Positions 50,420-59,261 of a stretch of 64,000 bases of DNA are shown piece by piece; position 1 is the stretch's first letter; every line of letters begins with the position of its first letter. The stretch spans positions 1 to 64,000 of the forward strand of contig JAZODH010000003.1 in NCBI GenBank assembly GCA_045596925.1. Reading direction: 5' to 3'. The notes beneath the pieces are model-generated. The model worked only from the letters and a program-made list of their open reading frames with translations. It did not search any database and had not been told where the DNA came from. The translations under genes and the position numbers were made by a program. Origin of the DNA: SIG710 sp045596925. Its GTDB lineage: Bacteria > Bacillota > Clostridia > Oscillospirales > CAG-272.

Positions 50420-52174
50420 TTATCTTTTCATTTTTTCGATCTTTTCTTTTGAGGGGGTCACGTAGGCAGTCCAGTTGGTGTGGTAGATAACAAGTCCGGG
50501 TTTACCGCCCGCCACCTTTTTGACGTTCCGTGCCAAGGTATAGTCGACGGCGATATTTTCGCCCGTTGCCTTTGAATGGAATGCCGCGATCTCTGCCGCT
50601 TGGGTAAAATCGGTCACGTCGGGTTCTACTCCGTCGCAGACCATGACCACGTGGGATCCGGGCTGTCCTTTTGCGTGGAACCAATAATCGTTCTTCTCCG
50701 CCAGACGGTGGGTGATATACTCGTTTTGAATGTTGTTCTTTCCGCAAAGCACGGTAAATCCGCCGTCGGTGACGAATTTTGCCACCACGGGATTTTTCTT
50801 CTTTGCGGCGGTGTAATCCTTCATTTTGGAAGCGTAACCCGAGCTGTAAAGCTCCTCGCGGATCTCGGAAAGCTCGACGGCCCCCTCTGCTCTTGACAGA
50901 GCGTCTGCGACGCCCCAAATATATTCAAGCTCAGCCTGCGCAAGCTCTATCTGACGGGTCAGCTCCACCTTCGCATTCTTTGACTTATTGTATTTTTTAT
51001 ACATTCCCTGTGCGTTCTGAGCGGGTGTCAGTCGCTCGTCAAGCTCTATCTCGCGCTGAATGAAATCCCCATTTTCGTCGGTCTCGGAATAGTCGGTGAG
51101 GGTCACGCGCTTCATGCCTCTCTGCAAAAGGTAAATGTTTGCGGTTATAAGGTCTCCGAGAGCTTTATATTCCTCTCCCTTTTCGCAGTCCGCAAGCTCC
51201 TGACGCTGAATTACCAGCTTCTTTGAAAGTCTCGTTTCAGCATTGTTCAGAATATGCAGAATATCGGAGGCCCGCTGTTTTACGCGGATATCACGGTCCC
51301 GCGTTTCAAAGAAGCAGTCCAGGGTCTCGCCCACCGAATCAAAGTGCTTGAGCGCGTCGTCTCCGTACTGGGTAAGGGGAATGAAGGAATATTCCGCCGG
51401 GTGATCTCCGTCGAAAACGACGCAAGGGCGACTTTCCCCTGCTTTGATGCCTTCAATGACACGTGAAAATTCCGACCAAAGCGATGCAAATGTGCAATAG
51501 CGCAAGGGAGTGTCGGTGTGGCGGGTCGAGCAAAAGCAGATCTCACGGGCAACGGCGGCGGAAATGCCGAGATAATTGTCGGTGATGAACTTGTCCCCTC
51601 GCATTTCGGGGCTTGCGCTCTCAAAGGAACTCAAAAAGCCTTCCTCGTCTTCCTCAAGAGGATTTTTCTTATCCTGCTTTGGAGGCAGCTCGTATGTCAT
51701 ACCGGGCAGAAGCTGACGGAGCGAGCTGGTAGTAAAATCTACCGTGCGAAGCAGGGATATTATCTTTTTGTTCTGATCGGTAAAGATCAAATTGCTGTAT
51801 TTTCCCATGATCTCCGCGATCAGGTAGCGCTTACAGGGGAATCCAAGCTCGTCGTAAGCCTCAAACTCTATCTCCGCCACTCTCTCAAAGCCCGGCTGGT
51901 ATATTTCACTCAACTTCGCGCCTGTCAAATGCTTGCGCAAAAGCATACAGAACATGGGCGGCTGGGCGGGGTTTTCCTTTTGTGCTTGTGTAAATCCCAT
52001 TCTGGGATTACTCGTTCCCGCGTCGATAAGCAATTTCCGACCACCCTCACGGGAGCGCAGAATCAATATGAGCTTATCCCTCTCGGGCTGGTGTATCTTT
52101 TCTATCTTCGCCCCAAGGCACGCGCCTTTAAGCTCACATATGGACGAAGACAGCATTCCTGCATCAAATGCCAT
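50420..52174 (-). CDS. rqcH: Rqc2 homologue RqcH (NFACT protein)
   Basis: Ribosome-associated quality-control factor that adds alanine tails to stalled chains on 50S subunits; older name fibronectin-binding protein. The N-terminal NFACT-N domain opens MAFDAGMLSSSICELKGACL, with IHQPERDKLILILR and NPRMGFT. A long coiled coil (about 290-440) and the C-terminal NFACT-R domain (WFHAKGQPGSHVVM, near 500) follow. Length 584 is normal. AAAGGA precedes the ATG. It starts 12 bases after the araC gene, an unusual neighbour. Confidence 0.93.
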   Translation of the reverse strand: MAFDAGMLSSSICELKGACLGAKIEKIHQPERDKLILILRSREGGRKLLIDAGTSNPRMGFTQAQKENPAQPPMFCMLLRKHLTGAKLSEIYQPGFERVAEIEFEAYDELGFPCKRYLIAEIMGKYSNLIFTDQNKKIISLLRTVDFTTSSLRQLLPGMTYELPPKQDKKNPLEEDEEGFLSSFESASPEMRGDKFITDNYLGISAAVAREICFCSTRHTDTPLRYCTFASLWSEFSRVIEGIKAGESRPCVVFDGDHPAEYSFIPLTQYGDDALKHFDSVGETLDCFFETRDRDIRVKQRASDILHILNNAETRLSKKLVIQRQELADCEKGEEYKALGDLITANIYLLQRGMKRVTLTDYSETDENGDFIQREIELDERLTPAQNAQGMYKKYNKSKNAKVELTRQIELAQAELEYIWGVADALSRAEGAVELSEIREELYSSGYASKMKDYTAAKKKNPVVAKFVTDGGFTVLCGKNNIQNEYITHRLAEKNDYWFHAKGQPGSHVVMVCDGVEPDVTDFTQAAEIAAFHSKATGENIAVDYTLARNVKKVAGGKPGLVIYHTNWTAYVTPSKEKIEKMKR

Positions 52175-52186
52175 AAAAAATTCCTT

Positions 52187-53044
52187 TTATTTCACAAGTT
52201 TTCTGTCGTCGATGGGCGAGATGCCGAACCGACGTTTATACTGACGGTAGAAGGAGGAGTAATCCTTGAAGCCGCACTCGGTGGCGGCAACCGTAGCTGT
52301 TTTTCCGTCCTTTAACATAGCTCTTGCCACAAGCAATCTCTTGAGCACGACGTAGTCCCACACGGACGAGCCCGTGGACTGCTTAAAGGCGCGGTTTATA
52401 TAGGATTTACTGAAGAAGAAGTGCTGTTCCAGGGTGTCCAGGCTCCATTCCTCGGTCAGATGCGCGTTGACGTAGGAGATCACTTGGCTTACTATATCGT
52501 TTGTCATACCGCCCGACTGAACGCCCGTGGGGATCTTATTTTTCTCGGTGTTTGCAAGGTGCTGAAGTTCACAGATCACGCTGACCAGGTTAGAGATGAT
52601 GATAGTCATCTTCTCCTCGTCCGAGGAATAGGTGTTACGGCACATACGGCGCATGCAGTTCTCGATATAATCGCAGGACTCCTTGTTGCCCATGAAGTAA
52701 TTATTCTTGCCTATCTGCTTTTCCGTAAATATCTTTGCCAGGTTTGAGCACCACGGAGTTTTTTCAACGAGGCGGATGGGGAATTCGACCACTATACGCT
52801 CGTACGGCTCGTCGGGTTGGATGTGCACCTTATGCACCTCACCGTACTGCATGATAAGAGTACAGCCAGGAACGAGAGGATAGTCGATGCCCTCCACCGA
52901 GTAATAGCCCTTGCCCGAAATAAAGTGGAACACCTCGCAGTTGCGGTGGGCATGGGTGAGAAAATCCTCGTCCCGAGGAGACGTGTCCACCGTGTGGTGG
53001 AGATGAATATCGTCCTTTTTGTATTCGTGATATCGGGTCTTCAT
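52187..53044 (-). CDS. AraC-family regulator with cupin sensor
   Basis: N-terminal cupin-like sensor (about 15-110; DEDFLTHAHRNCEVFHFISG, YSVEGIDYPLVPGCTLIMQY) and a C-terminal double HTH (EEWSLDTLEQHFFFSKSYIN, then CGFKDYSSFYRQYKRRFGIS). Such proteins commonly activate sugar-use operons in response to a sugar. It is divergent from a three-gene oxidoreductase operon, with direct repeats ATGCAAT in the shared region, one of which forms its own -35. AGGAG precedes the ATG by 9 bases. Confidence 0.92.
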   Translation of the reverse strand: MKTRYHEYKKDDIHLHHTVDTSPRDEDFLTHAHRNCEVFHFISGKGYYSVEGIDYPLVPGCTLIMQYGEVHKVHIQPDEPYERIVVEFPIRLVEKTPWCSNLAKIFTEKQIGKNNYFMGNKESCDYIENCMRRMCRNTYSSDEEKMTIIISNLVSVICELQHLANTEKNKIPTGVQSGGMTNDIVSQVISYVNAHLTEEWSLDTLEQHFFFSKSYINRAFKQSTGSSVWDYVVLKRLLVARAMLKDGKTATVAATECGFKDYSSFYRQYKRRFGISPIDDRKLVK

Positions 53045-53115
53045 AGCTGTTCTCTCCTGCTCTTTTTACATTTAAAATCGCTCTTTGGGGGACACTTTGC
53101 AATTCCGATACTTCT

Positions 53116-53144
53116 ATTTTACCAAAAAAGTTCAGAAAATGCAA
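53116..53144 (-). promoter_or_regulatory. araC promoter
   Basis: TTGCAT (53139-53144), 17 bases, TAAAAT (53116-53121) on the minus strand. The -35 is itself the complement of one ATGCAA repeat, so a protein bound there would block the promoter. Confidence 0.7.
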
Positions 53145-53219
53145 TACTTTTTGACGATATATGCAATTTTATTGCCGGAATATTGTTGTATAATAGGCTT
53201 GTAAAGTTTTTTATGCAAT
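53139..53219 (+). promoter_or_regulatory. Divergent control region: ATGCAAT direct repeats and TATAAT
   Basis: Three ATGCAAT copies at 53139-53145, 53161-53167 and 53213-53219. The first two are 22 bases apart, about two helical turns. TATAAT at 53189-53194 is a -10 for the oxidoreductase operon, but no good -35 exists at 17 bases; the second repeat overlaps that position, as expected for activator-dependent class II control. Confidence 0.6.
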
Positions 53220-53255
53220 AATTTTTGTGCCGCTTTGGCGGCGGAAGGAGAAATT

Positions 53256-54080
53256 ATGTCAAAGGTTTGTGTTGTTACGGGTGCGGGAGGAGTTCTCTGT
53301 GCGTCCTTTGCCGAGGAAATGGCAAGAAACGGCTACAGCGTTGCCCTGCTTGATCTGAATCTTGAGGCGGCTGAAAGGGTCGCTCAAGGCATATGCGACA
53401 ACGGGGGCACGGCTAAGGCTTACAAGGCAAACGTTCTTGAAAAGGCAGCACTGGAGGAAGTCCACGCAGCAATTCTCGCCGATCTTGGCAAATGCAACGT
53501 CCTCATCAACGGCGCAGGCGGAAACAACCCCAGAGCCACCACTACAAATGAGTATTTTACACCCGGTGACGAGGTAAGAGACGATATCAAGACCTTCTTC
53601 AATCTCGATCGTGAGGGCTTCGATTTCGTATTCAGCCTCAACCTCATGGGAACTCTTATTCCCACGCAGGTCTTCGCTGCAGACATGATCGGCGGCGAGG
53701 GTTGCAGTATCGTAAACGTTTCTTCCATGAACGCATACACCCCTTTGACAAAGATCCCCGCGTACAGCGCGGCAAAGGCGGGCGTTTCCAATTTCACACA
53801 GTGGCTTGCCGTTCACTTTGCATCTACGGGAATCCGCGTCAACGCTATCGCTCCCGGCTTCTTCGTAACGGCTCAGAACCAGGCACTTCTCTTTAACGAG
53901 GACGGCACTCCCACTCCCAGAACAAACAAAATTCTGGCGGCTACCCCCATGGGCAGGTTCGGTGAGGCAGAGGAGCTTCTCGGAACTCTCAAATATCTGA
54001 CCGATCCCGCCGCGGCAAGCTTTGTTACAGGCATCGTTATTCCCGTTGACGGCGGTTTCTCCGCTTATTCGGGAGTATAA
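53256..54080 (+). CDS. SDR oxidoreductase, D-mannonate oxidoreductase (UxuB)-like
   Basis: Short-chain dehydrogenase. N-terminal VVTGAGGVLCASFAEEMA, NGAGGNNP, catalytic Ser in VSSMNAYTPL, YSAAKAG with Tyr and Lys, and C-terminal PVDGGFSAYSGV. The insertion DIKTFFNLDREGFDFVFSLN and NFTQWLAVHFASTGIRVNAI are typical of the SDR enzymes annotated as D-mannonate oxidoreductase in Bacillota (fructuronate to mannonate). The neighbours do not complete a glucuronate pathway, so the substrate is uncertain. ATG 53256 follows AAGGAG. Confidence 0.85.
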   Translation: MSKVCVVTGAGGVLCASFAEEMARNGYSVALLDLNLEAAERVAQGICDNGGTAKAYKANVLEKAALEEVHAAILADLGKCNVLINGAGGNNPRATTTNEYFTPGDEVRDDIKTFFNLDREGFDFVFSLNLMGTLIPTQVFAADMIGGEGCSIVNVSSMNAYTPLTKIPAYSAAKAGVSNFTQWLAVHFASTGIRVNAIAPGFFVTAQNQALLFNEDGTPTPRTNKILAATPMGRFGEAEELLGTLKYLTDPAAASFVTGIVIPVDGGFSAYSGV

Positions 54081-54094
54081 ATAAGGAGACAAAT

Positions 54095-54937
54095 ATGGTG
54101 AACGGATTCAAGCTCGCCGCTTTTGCGGACGAGGCAAGCAGTAATTTTGACGGGCAGATCAAAGCCATGAAGCGAAACGGCATCGAAATGCTGGAGATTC
54201 GTGGCGTTGACGGTGAAAACGTAGCAAAGATCAGCGCAGACAAGGCAAAAGAAGTAAAGAAAAAGCTCAGCGACGCGGGAATTTCCGTCTGGTCTATCGG
54301 CTCCCCCGTGGGCAAGACCAAGATTCAGGACGATTTCGCCTTTGAGACAGAGCAGTTCAAGAGAGTTCTTGAAACTGCTTACATAACCGAGGCAAAGTGC
54401 ATTCGTCTGTTCAGCTTCTACGGTACAGAGGGCAAAGCCGAGTACAGAGACGAGGTTTTTGAGAGACTTTCCAAATACGTGGAAATGGCAAAGGGCATCG
54501 GAATAGTTCTCTGCCACGAAAACGAAAAGGGCATTTACGGCGACGTGGCTTCCCGTTGCGCGGAGATCCACCGTGCGCTCCCCGAGATCAAGGCAGTATT
54601 TGACCCCGCGAACTTTATCCAGAGCGGTCAGGAGACCCTTTCCGCTTGGGAGATGCTGAAGCCTTACGTTTACTACTTCCACATCAAGGACTGCGCAGAA
54701 AACGGCAGCATCGTTCCCGCAGGACACGGTATAGGCAAACTGCCCGAGCTTATTGCAGACTACAAGGGCATCGCGTCCAACGTCCTGACAGTCGAGCCTC
54801 ACCTGACGAAATTCGTCGGTCTTGCGGCACTGGAGGGTGACGACAAGAGTGAGGTCGGAGGTCTTTCCTTCAAAAACAACGACGAAGCATTTGATTGCGC
54901 CGTTGACGCTCTGAAAAAGATAATCACTGACATTTAA
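54095..54937 (+). CDS. Sugar isomerase/epimerase, AP-endonuclease-2 TIM-barrel family
   Basis: Xylose-isomerase-like TIM barrel, 280 residues. The metal ligands expected for the family are visible: Glu in VLCHENEKGIYGD, Asp in AVFDPANF, His in YFHIKDCAE and Glu in LTVEPHL. Such enzymes isomerise or epimerise keto sugars, inosose-type or hydroxypyruvate-type substrates. The substrate is unknown. It is the middle gene of the AraC-linked operon, 14 bases after the SDR gene. Confidence 0.88.
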   Translation: MVNGFKLAAFADEASSNFDGQIKAMKRNGIEMLEIRGVDGENVAKISADKAKEVKKKLSDAGISVWSIGSPVGKTKIQDDFAFETEQFKRVLETAYITEAKCIRLFSFYGTEGKAEYRDEVFERLSKYVEMAKGIGIVLCHENEKGIYGDVASRCAEIHRALPEIKAVFDPANFIQSGQETLSAWEMLKPYVYYFHIKDCAENGSIVPAGHGIGKLPELIADYKGIASNVLTVEPHLTKFVGLAALEGDDKSEVGGLSFKNNDEAFDCAVDALKKIITDI

Positions 54938-54952
54938 ACGGAGGAAAACAAA

Positions 54953-56128
54953 ATGGAAATCGTAAGACTTGGTATTATTGGCGTTGGTAACATGGGTAGC
55001 TCACACCTCAAGAGCATAACTGCCGGCAACGTGCCCGGCATGACGGTAACGGCAGTTGCAGACATCAACCCAAAAAGACTTGAGGCGGCAAAGGAAATAA
55101 AGGAAGACGTTGCTTGCTTTGACGATGCGATCAAGATGATGGAGTCCGGACTTGTTGACGCTATCCTCGTAGCCGTTCCCCACTATGATCACCCCAAGCT
55201 CGCTATTGAAGGTCTTCGTCACGGTCTGCACGTTATGTGCGAAAAGCCCGCAGGCGTTTACACTCTCGCCGTCCGGGAAATGATGGAGGAGGCTGACCGT
55301 CACCCCGAGCTTATCTTTGCTATGATGTTCAATCAGAGGACGAATTGCCTTTACAAAAAGATGCGCGAGATCGTAAAGAGCGGTGAGCTTGGAAATATCC
55401 GCCGCACGAACTGGCTCATTACCAACTGGTACCGTCCTCAGTGCTACTACGATTCGGGCGAGTGGAGAGCAACCTGGAGCGGTGAAGGCGGTGGCGTTCT
55501 GCTCAACCAGTGCCCTCACAACCTTGACCTTTGGCAGTGGATCTGCGGAATGCCCAAAAAGGTCGACGCAAAGCTCCACTACGGCAAGTGGCACGACATT
55601 GAGGTAGAGGACGACGTTACCGCTTACGTCGAATACGAAAACGGCGCAACGGGCACTTTCATCACAAGCACCGGCGACGCTCCCGGCACCAACCGCTTTG
55701 AGATCACGCTTGACGGCGGAAAGCTGGTGGCAGAGGACAACAAGCTGACCCTTTACAAGCTGGATACTCCAGAGCCTGAGTTCACAAAAACAAACACCAA
55801 GCCCTTCGGTCATCCCAACATCGAGAAGATCGAGGTTGAGCTTGACGGTGAAAATCCCCAGCACAAGGGCGTGCTTATCGCATTCACCGATGCAATCCTT
55901 AACGGCGGAAAGCTTATCGCTGACGGCAGAGAGGGTATCTTCGGTCTGACCATTTCCAACGCTATGCACCTTTCCTCCTGGACGGGCAAAGCAGTTGAAC
56001 TTCCTCTTGACGAAGAGCTTTTCAAGGCCGAGCTTGACAAGAGGATCGCAACCTCCCGCAGAAAAGAAAACGTAGTTGAGGTAGTGGCTGACACCTCTTC
56101 TTCCTACAATTCCGGAAAAGTCAAATAA
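54953..56128 (+). CDS. Gfo/Idh/MocA-family oxidoreductase
   Basis: NAD(P)-dependent sugar or cyclitol dehydrogenase. N-terminal Rossmann IGVGNMGSSHLKSI, then VMCEKPAGVYTL with the conserved EKP Lys, and GGGVLLNQCPHNLDLWQWIC with a conserved His. Length 391. Third gene of the operon; a strong GC-rich hairpin follows. With the SDR and the TIM-barrel enzyme this suggests oxidation, isomerisation and a second redox step on one sugar-like molecule. No transporter is in the operon. Confidence 0.9.
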   Translation: MEIVRLGIIGVGNMGSSHLKSITAGNVPGMTVTAVADINPKRLEAAKEIKEDVACFDDAIKMMESGLVDAILVAVPHYDHPKLAIEGLRHGLHVMCEKPAGVYTLAVREMMEEADRHPELIFAMMFNQRTNCLYKKMREIVKSGELGNIRRTNWLITNWYRPQCYYDSGEWRATWSGEGGGVLLNQCPHNLDLWQWICGMPKKVDAKLHYGKWHDIEVEDDVTAYVEYENGATGTFITSTGDAPGTNRFEITLDGGKLVAEDNKLTLYKLDTPEPEFTKTNTKPFGHPNIEKIEVELDGENPQHKGVLIAFTDAILNGGKLIADGREGIFGLTISNAMHLSSWTGKAVELPLDEELFKAELDKRIATSRRKENVVEVVADTSSSYNSGKVK

Positions 56129-56139
56129 TTTTACACAAC

Positions 56140-56168
56140 ACCCCCGTCGGGCTTCGCCCGACGGGGGT
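56140..56168 (+). terminator. GC-rich hairpin after the oxidoreductase operon
   Basis: A perfect 13-bp stem (56140-56152 with 56156-56168) and a TTC loop, 12 bases after the stop. It has no clear T tract, so efficiency is uncertain. Confidence 0.7.
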
Positions 56169-56229
56169 TCGTCTTGCCTGCCATGCCCGCACGATGCAAA
56201 ATAGAGGCATCAAGCTCGCCACGGAAATC

Positions 56230-56259
56230 GAGAATAAGTGAGAATAAGCGAGAATAAGT
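56230..56259 (+). repeat. Three tandem 10-bp repeats, GAGAATAAGY
   Basis: Three head-to-tail copies (GAGAATAAGT, GAGAATAAGC, GAGAATAAGT), then a partial GAGATTTTGC; a degenerate relative, GAATAATTGAGA, lies at 56302-56313. The period matches one DNA turn. The 360-base gap 56129-56488 holds this, the upstream hairpin and the pot promoter, but no gene. Confidence 0.8.
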
Positions 56260-56349
56260 GAGATTTTGCAAGAAAAATCCTCAAAAACGGCGTTTTAACT
56301 TGAATAATTGAGAGAAATAATATTTTTTTGCGAAATTTTTCAAAATATA

Positions 56350-56378
56350 TTGCATTTTTTCTCAATCTCTGTTATAAT
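56350..56378 (+). promoter_or_regulatory. Sigma-A promoter of the polyamine transporter operon
   Basis: TTGCAT (56350-56355), 17 bases, TATAAT (56373-56378). A leader of about 105 bases precedes the potA start. Confidence 0.85.
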
Positions 56379-56488
56379 ACATTCCCAAGAGGGTATTGCA
56401 GATTGCTCAGTCTGAAAAAACAGGCGGGGAATTTGTCTTACCCTCGCTCAAATTTTCATCTCATTTATTTTTTGGAGGATTAAAGAAA

Positions 56489-57619
56489 TTGGCAAGAGCT
56501 GATAGCGTAATCGAGCTGAAAAATATCCGCAAGGCATTTGACGGTGAAACTGTTCTCGACGGCATTGATCTTAGTATTCACGACAAGGAGTTCGTGACAT
56601 TACTCGGCCCTTCCGGTTGCGGAAAGACCACTACCCTGCGTATCATCGCGGGCTTTGAATTCCCCGATCACGGCGACGTCTGCATCGGCGGAAAGAAAAT
56701 GAACGACGTTCCCCCTCACAAAAGAAACGTAAACACGGTCTTTCAGAGATACGCGCTTTTTCCGCATCTCAACGTGTTTGAAAATATTGCATTCGGTCTC
56801 CGTCTGGCAAAAAAGCCCGAAGAGGAGATACGCACGCGTGTAAAAGAAATGCTTGCACTGGTAAATCTTTCCGGATTCGAGCGCAGAAACGTCAATTCCC
56901 TGTCAGGCGGTCAGCAGCAGAGAGTTGCCATTGCACGCGCGCTTATAAACGAGCCGAAGATCCTGCTTTTGGACGAGCCTCTGGGTGCTCTTGACCTCAA
57001 GCTCCGCAAGGATATGCAGAACGAGCTTAAAAACATTCAGGTACGCACGGGAATTACATTTATATACGTCACCCACGATCAGGAGGAGGCACTCTCCATG
57101 TCCGACGTTATCGTGGTCATGAACGAGGGTGTCATTCAGCAGATCGGTACTCCCACCGACATCTACAACGAGCCAGTAAACGCTTTCGTCGCAGACTTTA
57201 TCGGAGAGAGTAACATTCTGGCGGGCGTTATGCTTGAGGACTATAAGGCAAAATTCTCGGGTCACACATTCGAGTGTCTTGACAGCGGTTTTGAAAAGGG
57301 TGAAGCCGTTGATATAGTAGTGCGTCCCGAGGACGTTGACGTTGTACCCCTTGAAAAGGGTATGCTCCAGGGTATTGTCACGGGCGTTACCTTCAAGGGC
57401 GTGCATTACGAGATAATCGTGGACATCGGCGGCTTTAAGTGGGTGATACAGACCACCGATTACGTAGGTCCCGACGAGCGCATCGGTCTGTATATTGAGC
57501 CGGATGCTATCCACGTAATGAAAAAGTCCAAGTATTCGGATAAATTCGGAGACTACTCCTCTTTCAGTGACGAGCTTGAAAAGCTGTCCGACGTAAACGA
57601 GGGGGCAGAGGAAGAATGA
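56489..57619 (+). CDS. potA: Spermidine/putrescine ABC transporter ATPase
   Basis: Energises polyamine uptake. Walker A LGPSGCGKTTTLRIIAG, signature NSLSGGQQQRVAIARALINE, Walker B ILLLDEPLGALDLKL, VTHDQEEALSMSD, and a C-terminal TOBE domain (about 280-350). The start is TTG 56489, after GGAGG and 10 bases; the frame is open back to 56396, but that stretch has no support. The substrate class is assigned by the PotB, PotC and PotD neighbours. Length 376. Confidence 0.93.
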   Translation: MARADSVIELKNIRKAFDGETVLDGIDLSIHDKEFVTLLGPSGCGKTTTLRIIAGFEFPDHGDVCIGGKKMNDVPPHKRNVNTVFQRYALFPHLNVFENIAFGLRLAKKPEEEIRTRVKEMLALVNLSGFERRNVNSLSGGQQQRVAIARALINEPKILLLDEPLGALDLKLRKDMQNELKNIQVRTGITFIYVTHDQEEALSMSDVIVVMNEGVIQQIGTPTDIYNEPVNAFVADFIGESNILAGVMLEDYKAKFSGHTFECLDSGFEKGEAVDIVVRPEDVDVVPLEKGMLQGIVTGVTFKGVHYEIIVDIGGFKWVIQTTDYVGPDERIGLYIEPDAIHVMKKSKYSDKFGDYSSFSDELEKLSDVNEGAEEE

Positions 57620-58440
57620 AGCACAAAAATATGCAAAGCTGGCTGGCGGCGCCTCACGCCGTCTGGTCGGTTCTGTTCATTATTGCGCCCCTTATCTTCG
57701 TAGCTTACTACGCATTCACCGACAAGGAGGGCGCGTTCACCCTTGACAACGTGGCAAACGCTCTGAGCCGCAGTACGCTGATAATCTTCTTCCGTTCTAT
57801 CAGCTTCGCGCTTATTGCTACGTTTATCTGCCTTATCATCGCTTATCCTCTGGCTTATGCCCTTTCCAAAAGTAAGGCAAGCACGCAGAAGATAATGATG
57901 ATGCTGGTTATGCTTCCCATGTGGATGAATTTCCTTATCCGCACCTATTCCTGGATGGCGATCCTTGAGGACACGGGCTTTATCAATCAGATCCTTGCAA
58001 AGATAGGCCTTGGCCCCGTGCACATGATAAACACAAGCGGCGCGGTTATTTTGGGTATGGTATACAACTTCCTGCCCTACATGATCCTGCCCATCTATTC
58101 GGTAATGTCAAAGATCGACCGTCGTCTTATCGAGGCGGCGCAGGATCTGGGCTGCAGCGGTATCAAGGTACTCACAAAGGTCACCCTGCCCCTTTCCATG
58201 TCGGGCATCATTTCGGGCGTTACCATGGTCTTTGTTCCCTCTATCAGTACCTTCTACATTTCACAGAAGCTGGGCGGCGGCAACTTTGACCTTATCGGTG
58301 ACACCATCGAGCGTCAGTTCCAGACCTCTTACAATTACAACCTGGGAGCGGCAATTTCGCTTATTCTTATGGTGATTATCATCATTTGCATGGCGGTAAT
58401 GAACCACTTCTCGGATGAGGACGGAGGTGTTGTGGTATGA
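57616..58440 (+). CDS. potB: Spermidine/putrescine permease PotB
   Basis: Type I ABC permease with about six TM helices and the EAA loop EAAQDLGCSGIKVLTKVTLP near residue 177. KVTLPLSMSGIISGVTMVF follows. Length 274. It overlaps potA by 4 bases at ATGA and potC by 4 bases, so all three are coupled. Confidence 0.93.
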   Translation: MKHKNMQSWLAAPHAVWSVLFIIAPLIFVAYYAFTDKEGAFTLDNVANALSRSTLIIFFRSISFALIATFICLIIAYPLAYALSKSKASTQKIMMMLVMLPMWMNFLIRTYSWMAILEDTGFINQILAKIGLGPVHMINTSGAVILGMVYNFLPYMILPIYSVMSKIDRRLIEAAQDLGCSGIKVLTKVTLPLSMSGIISGVTMVFVPSISTFYISQKLGGGNFDLIGDTIERQFQTSYNYNLGAAISLILMVIIIICMAVMNHFSDEDGGVVV

Positions 58441-59237
58441 AGCTTTCTCAGAGGATCTACACCACTCTCATTTTCGTATTTCTCTACGCACCTATCGGTA
58501 TTCTCGTGCTCTTTTCCTTTAATTCCAGCAACTCCACCGGCGTTTTCGAGGGATTTTCTCTGCGCTGGTATCAGGAGCTTCTGAGCGACAAGGCAACCTT
58601 GGCGGCACTGAAGAACACCCTTATCCTTGCCGTGACCTCCTCGGTCATCGCAACTGTTATCGGAACTGCGGCGGCCGTGGGTATTTCCAGAATGAAAAAG
58701 CAATATCTCAAGGGCACGCTTATGACAGTAACCAACGTCCCCATGATGAACCCCGATATCGTAACGGGTATCTCCATGATGCTTCTTTTCGTGTTCGTTG
58801 GCACTCTGCTCCATTTTGACAACAACCTGAGCTTCTGGACTCTGCTCATCGCGCACGTTACTTTTAACCTGCCCTACGTTATCCTGTCGGTACTGCCAAA
58901 GATAAAACAGCTGGATTCCCAGCTCCCCGAGGCGGCTATGGACCTGGGCTGCACGCCCATGCAGGCTTTTTTCCGTGTTGAGCTTCCCGCAATTATGCCG
59001 GGAGTCCTCACAGGTGCCATCATGGCGTTTACCCTGTCCCTTGACGACTTTGTTATCAGCTATTTCACGGTGGGAAGCGGCTTTGAGACCCTGCCCATCC
59101 GCATCTATTCAATGACGAAAAAGAGAGTTACGCCCGATATGTACGCACTATCAACTCTCATTTTCATCGCTATCCTTTTGCTCCTTATCCTGTCCAACGT
59201 GACAAGCTCAAAGAGCGAAAAGAAAGTAAAAAAATAA
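58437..59237 (+). CDS. potC: Spermidine/putrescine permease PotC
   Basis: Second permease, 266 residues, about six TM helices. Landmarks are FNSSNSTGVFEGFSLRWYQE and the EAA loop EAAMDLGCTPMQAFFRVELP, then SLDDFVISYFTVGSGFETLP. Start ATG 58437 overlaps potB. Confidence 0.93.
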   Translation: MKLSQRIYTTLIFVFLYAPIGILVLFSFNSSNSTGVFEGFSLRWYQELLSDKATLAALKNTLILAVTSSVIATVIGTAAAVGISRMKKQYLKGTLMTVTNVPMMNPDIVTGISMMLLFVFVGTLLHFDNNLSFWTLLIAHVTFNLPYVILSVLPKIKQLDSQLPEAAMDLGCTPMQAFFRVELPAIMPGVLTGAIMAFTLSLDDFVISYFTVGSGFETLPIRIYSMTKKRVTPDMYALSTLIFIAILLLLILSNVTSSKSEKKVKK

Positions 59238-59261
59238 CCCTGAAAAGGAGCAACGGCTAAG

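Noticed and set aside
56140..56168. GC-rich hairpin as a mobile-element end or attachment site
   Set aside because: No transposase, integrase or target duplication is nearby; it is placed as a terminator.
56230..56259. Tandem repeat as a CRISPR array
   Set aside because: Units are 10 bp with no spacers, and no cas genes are present.
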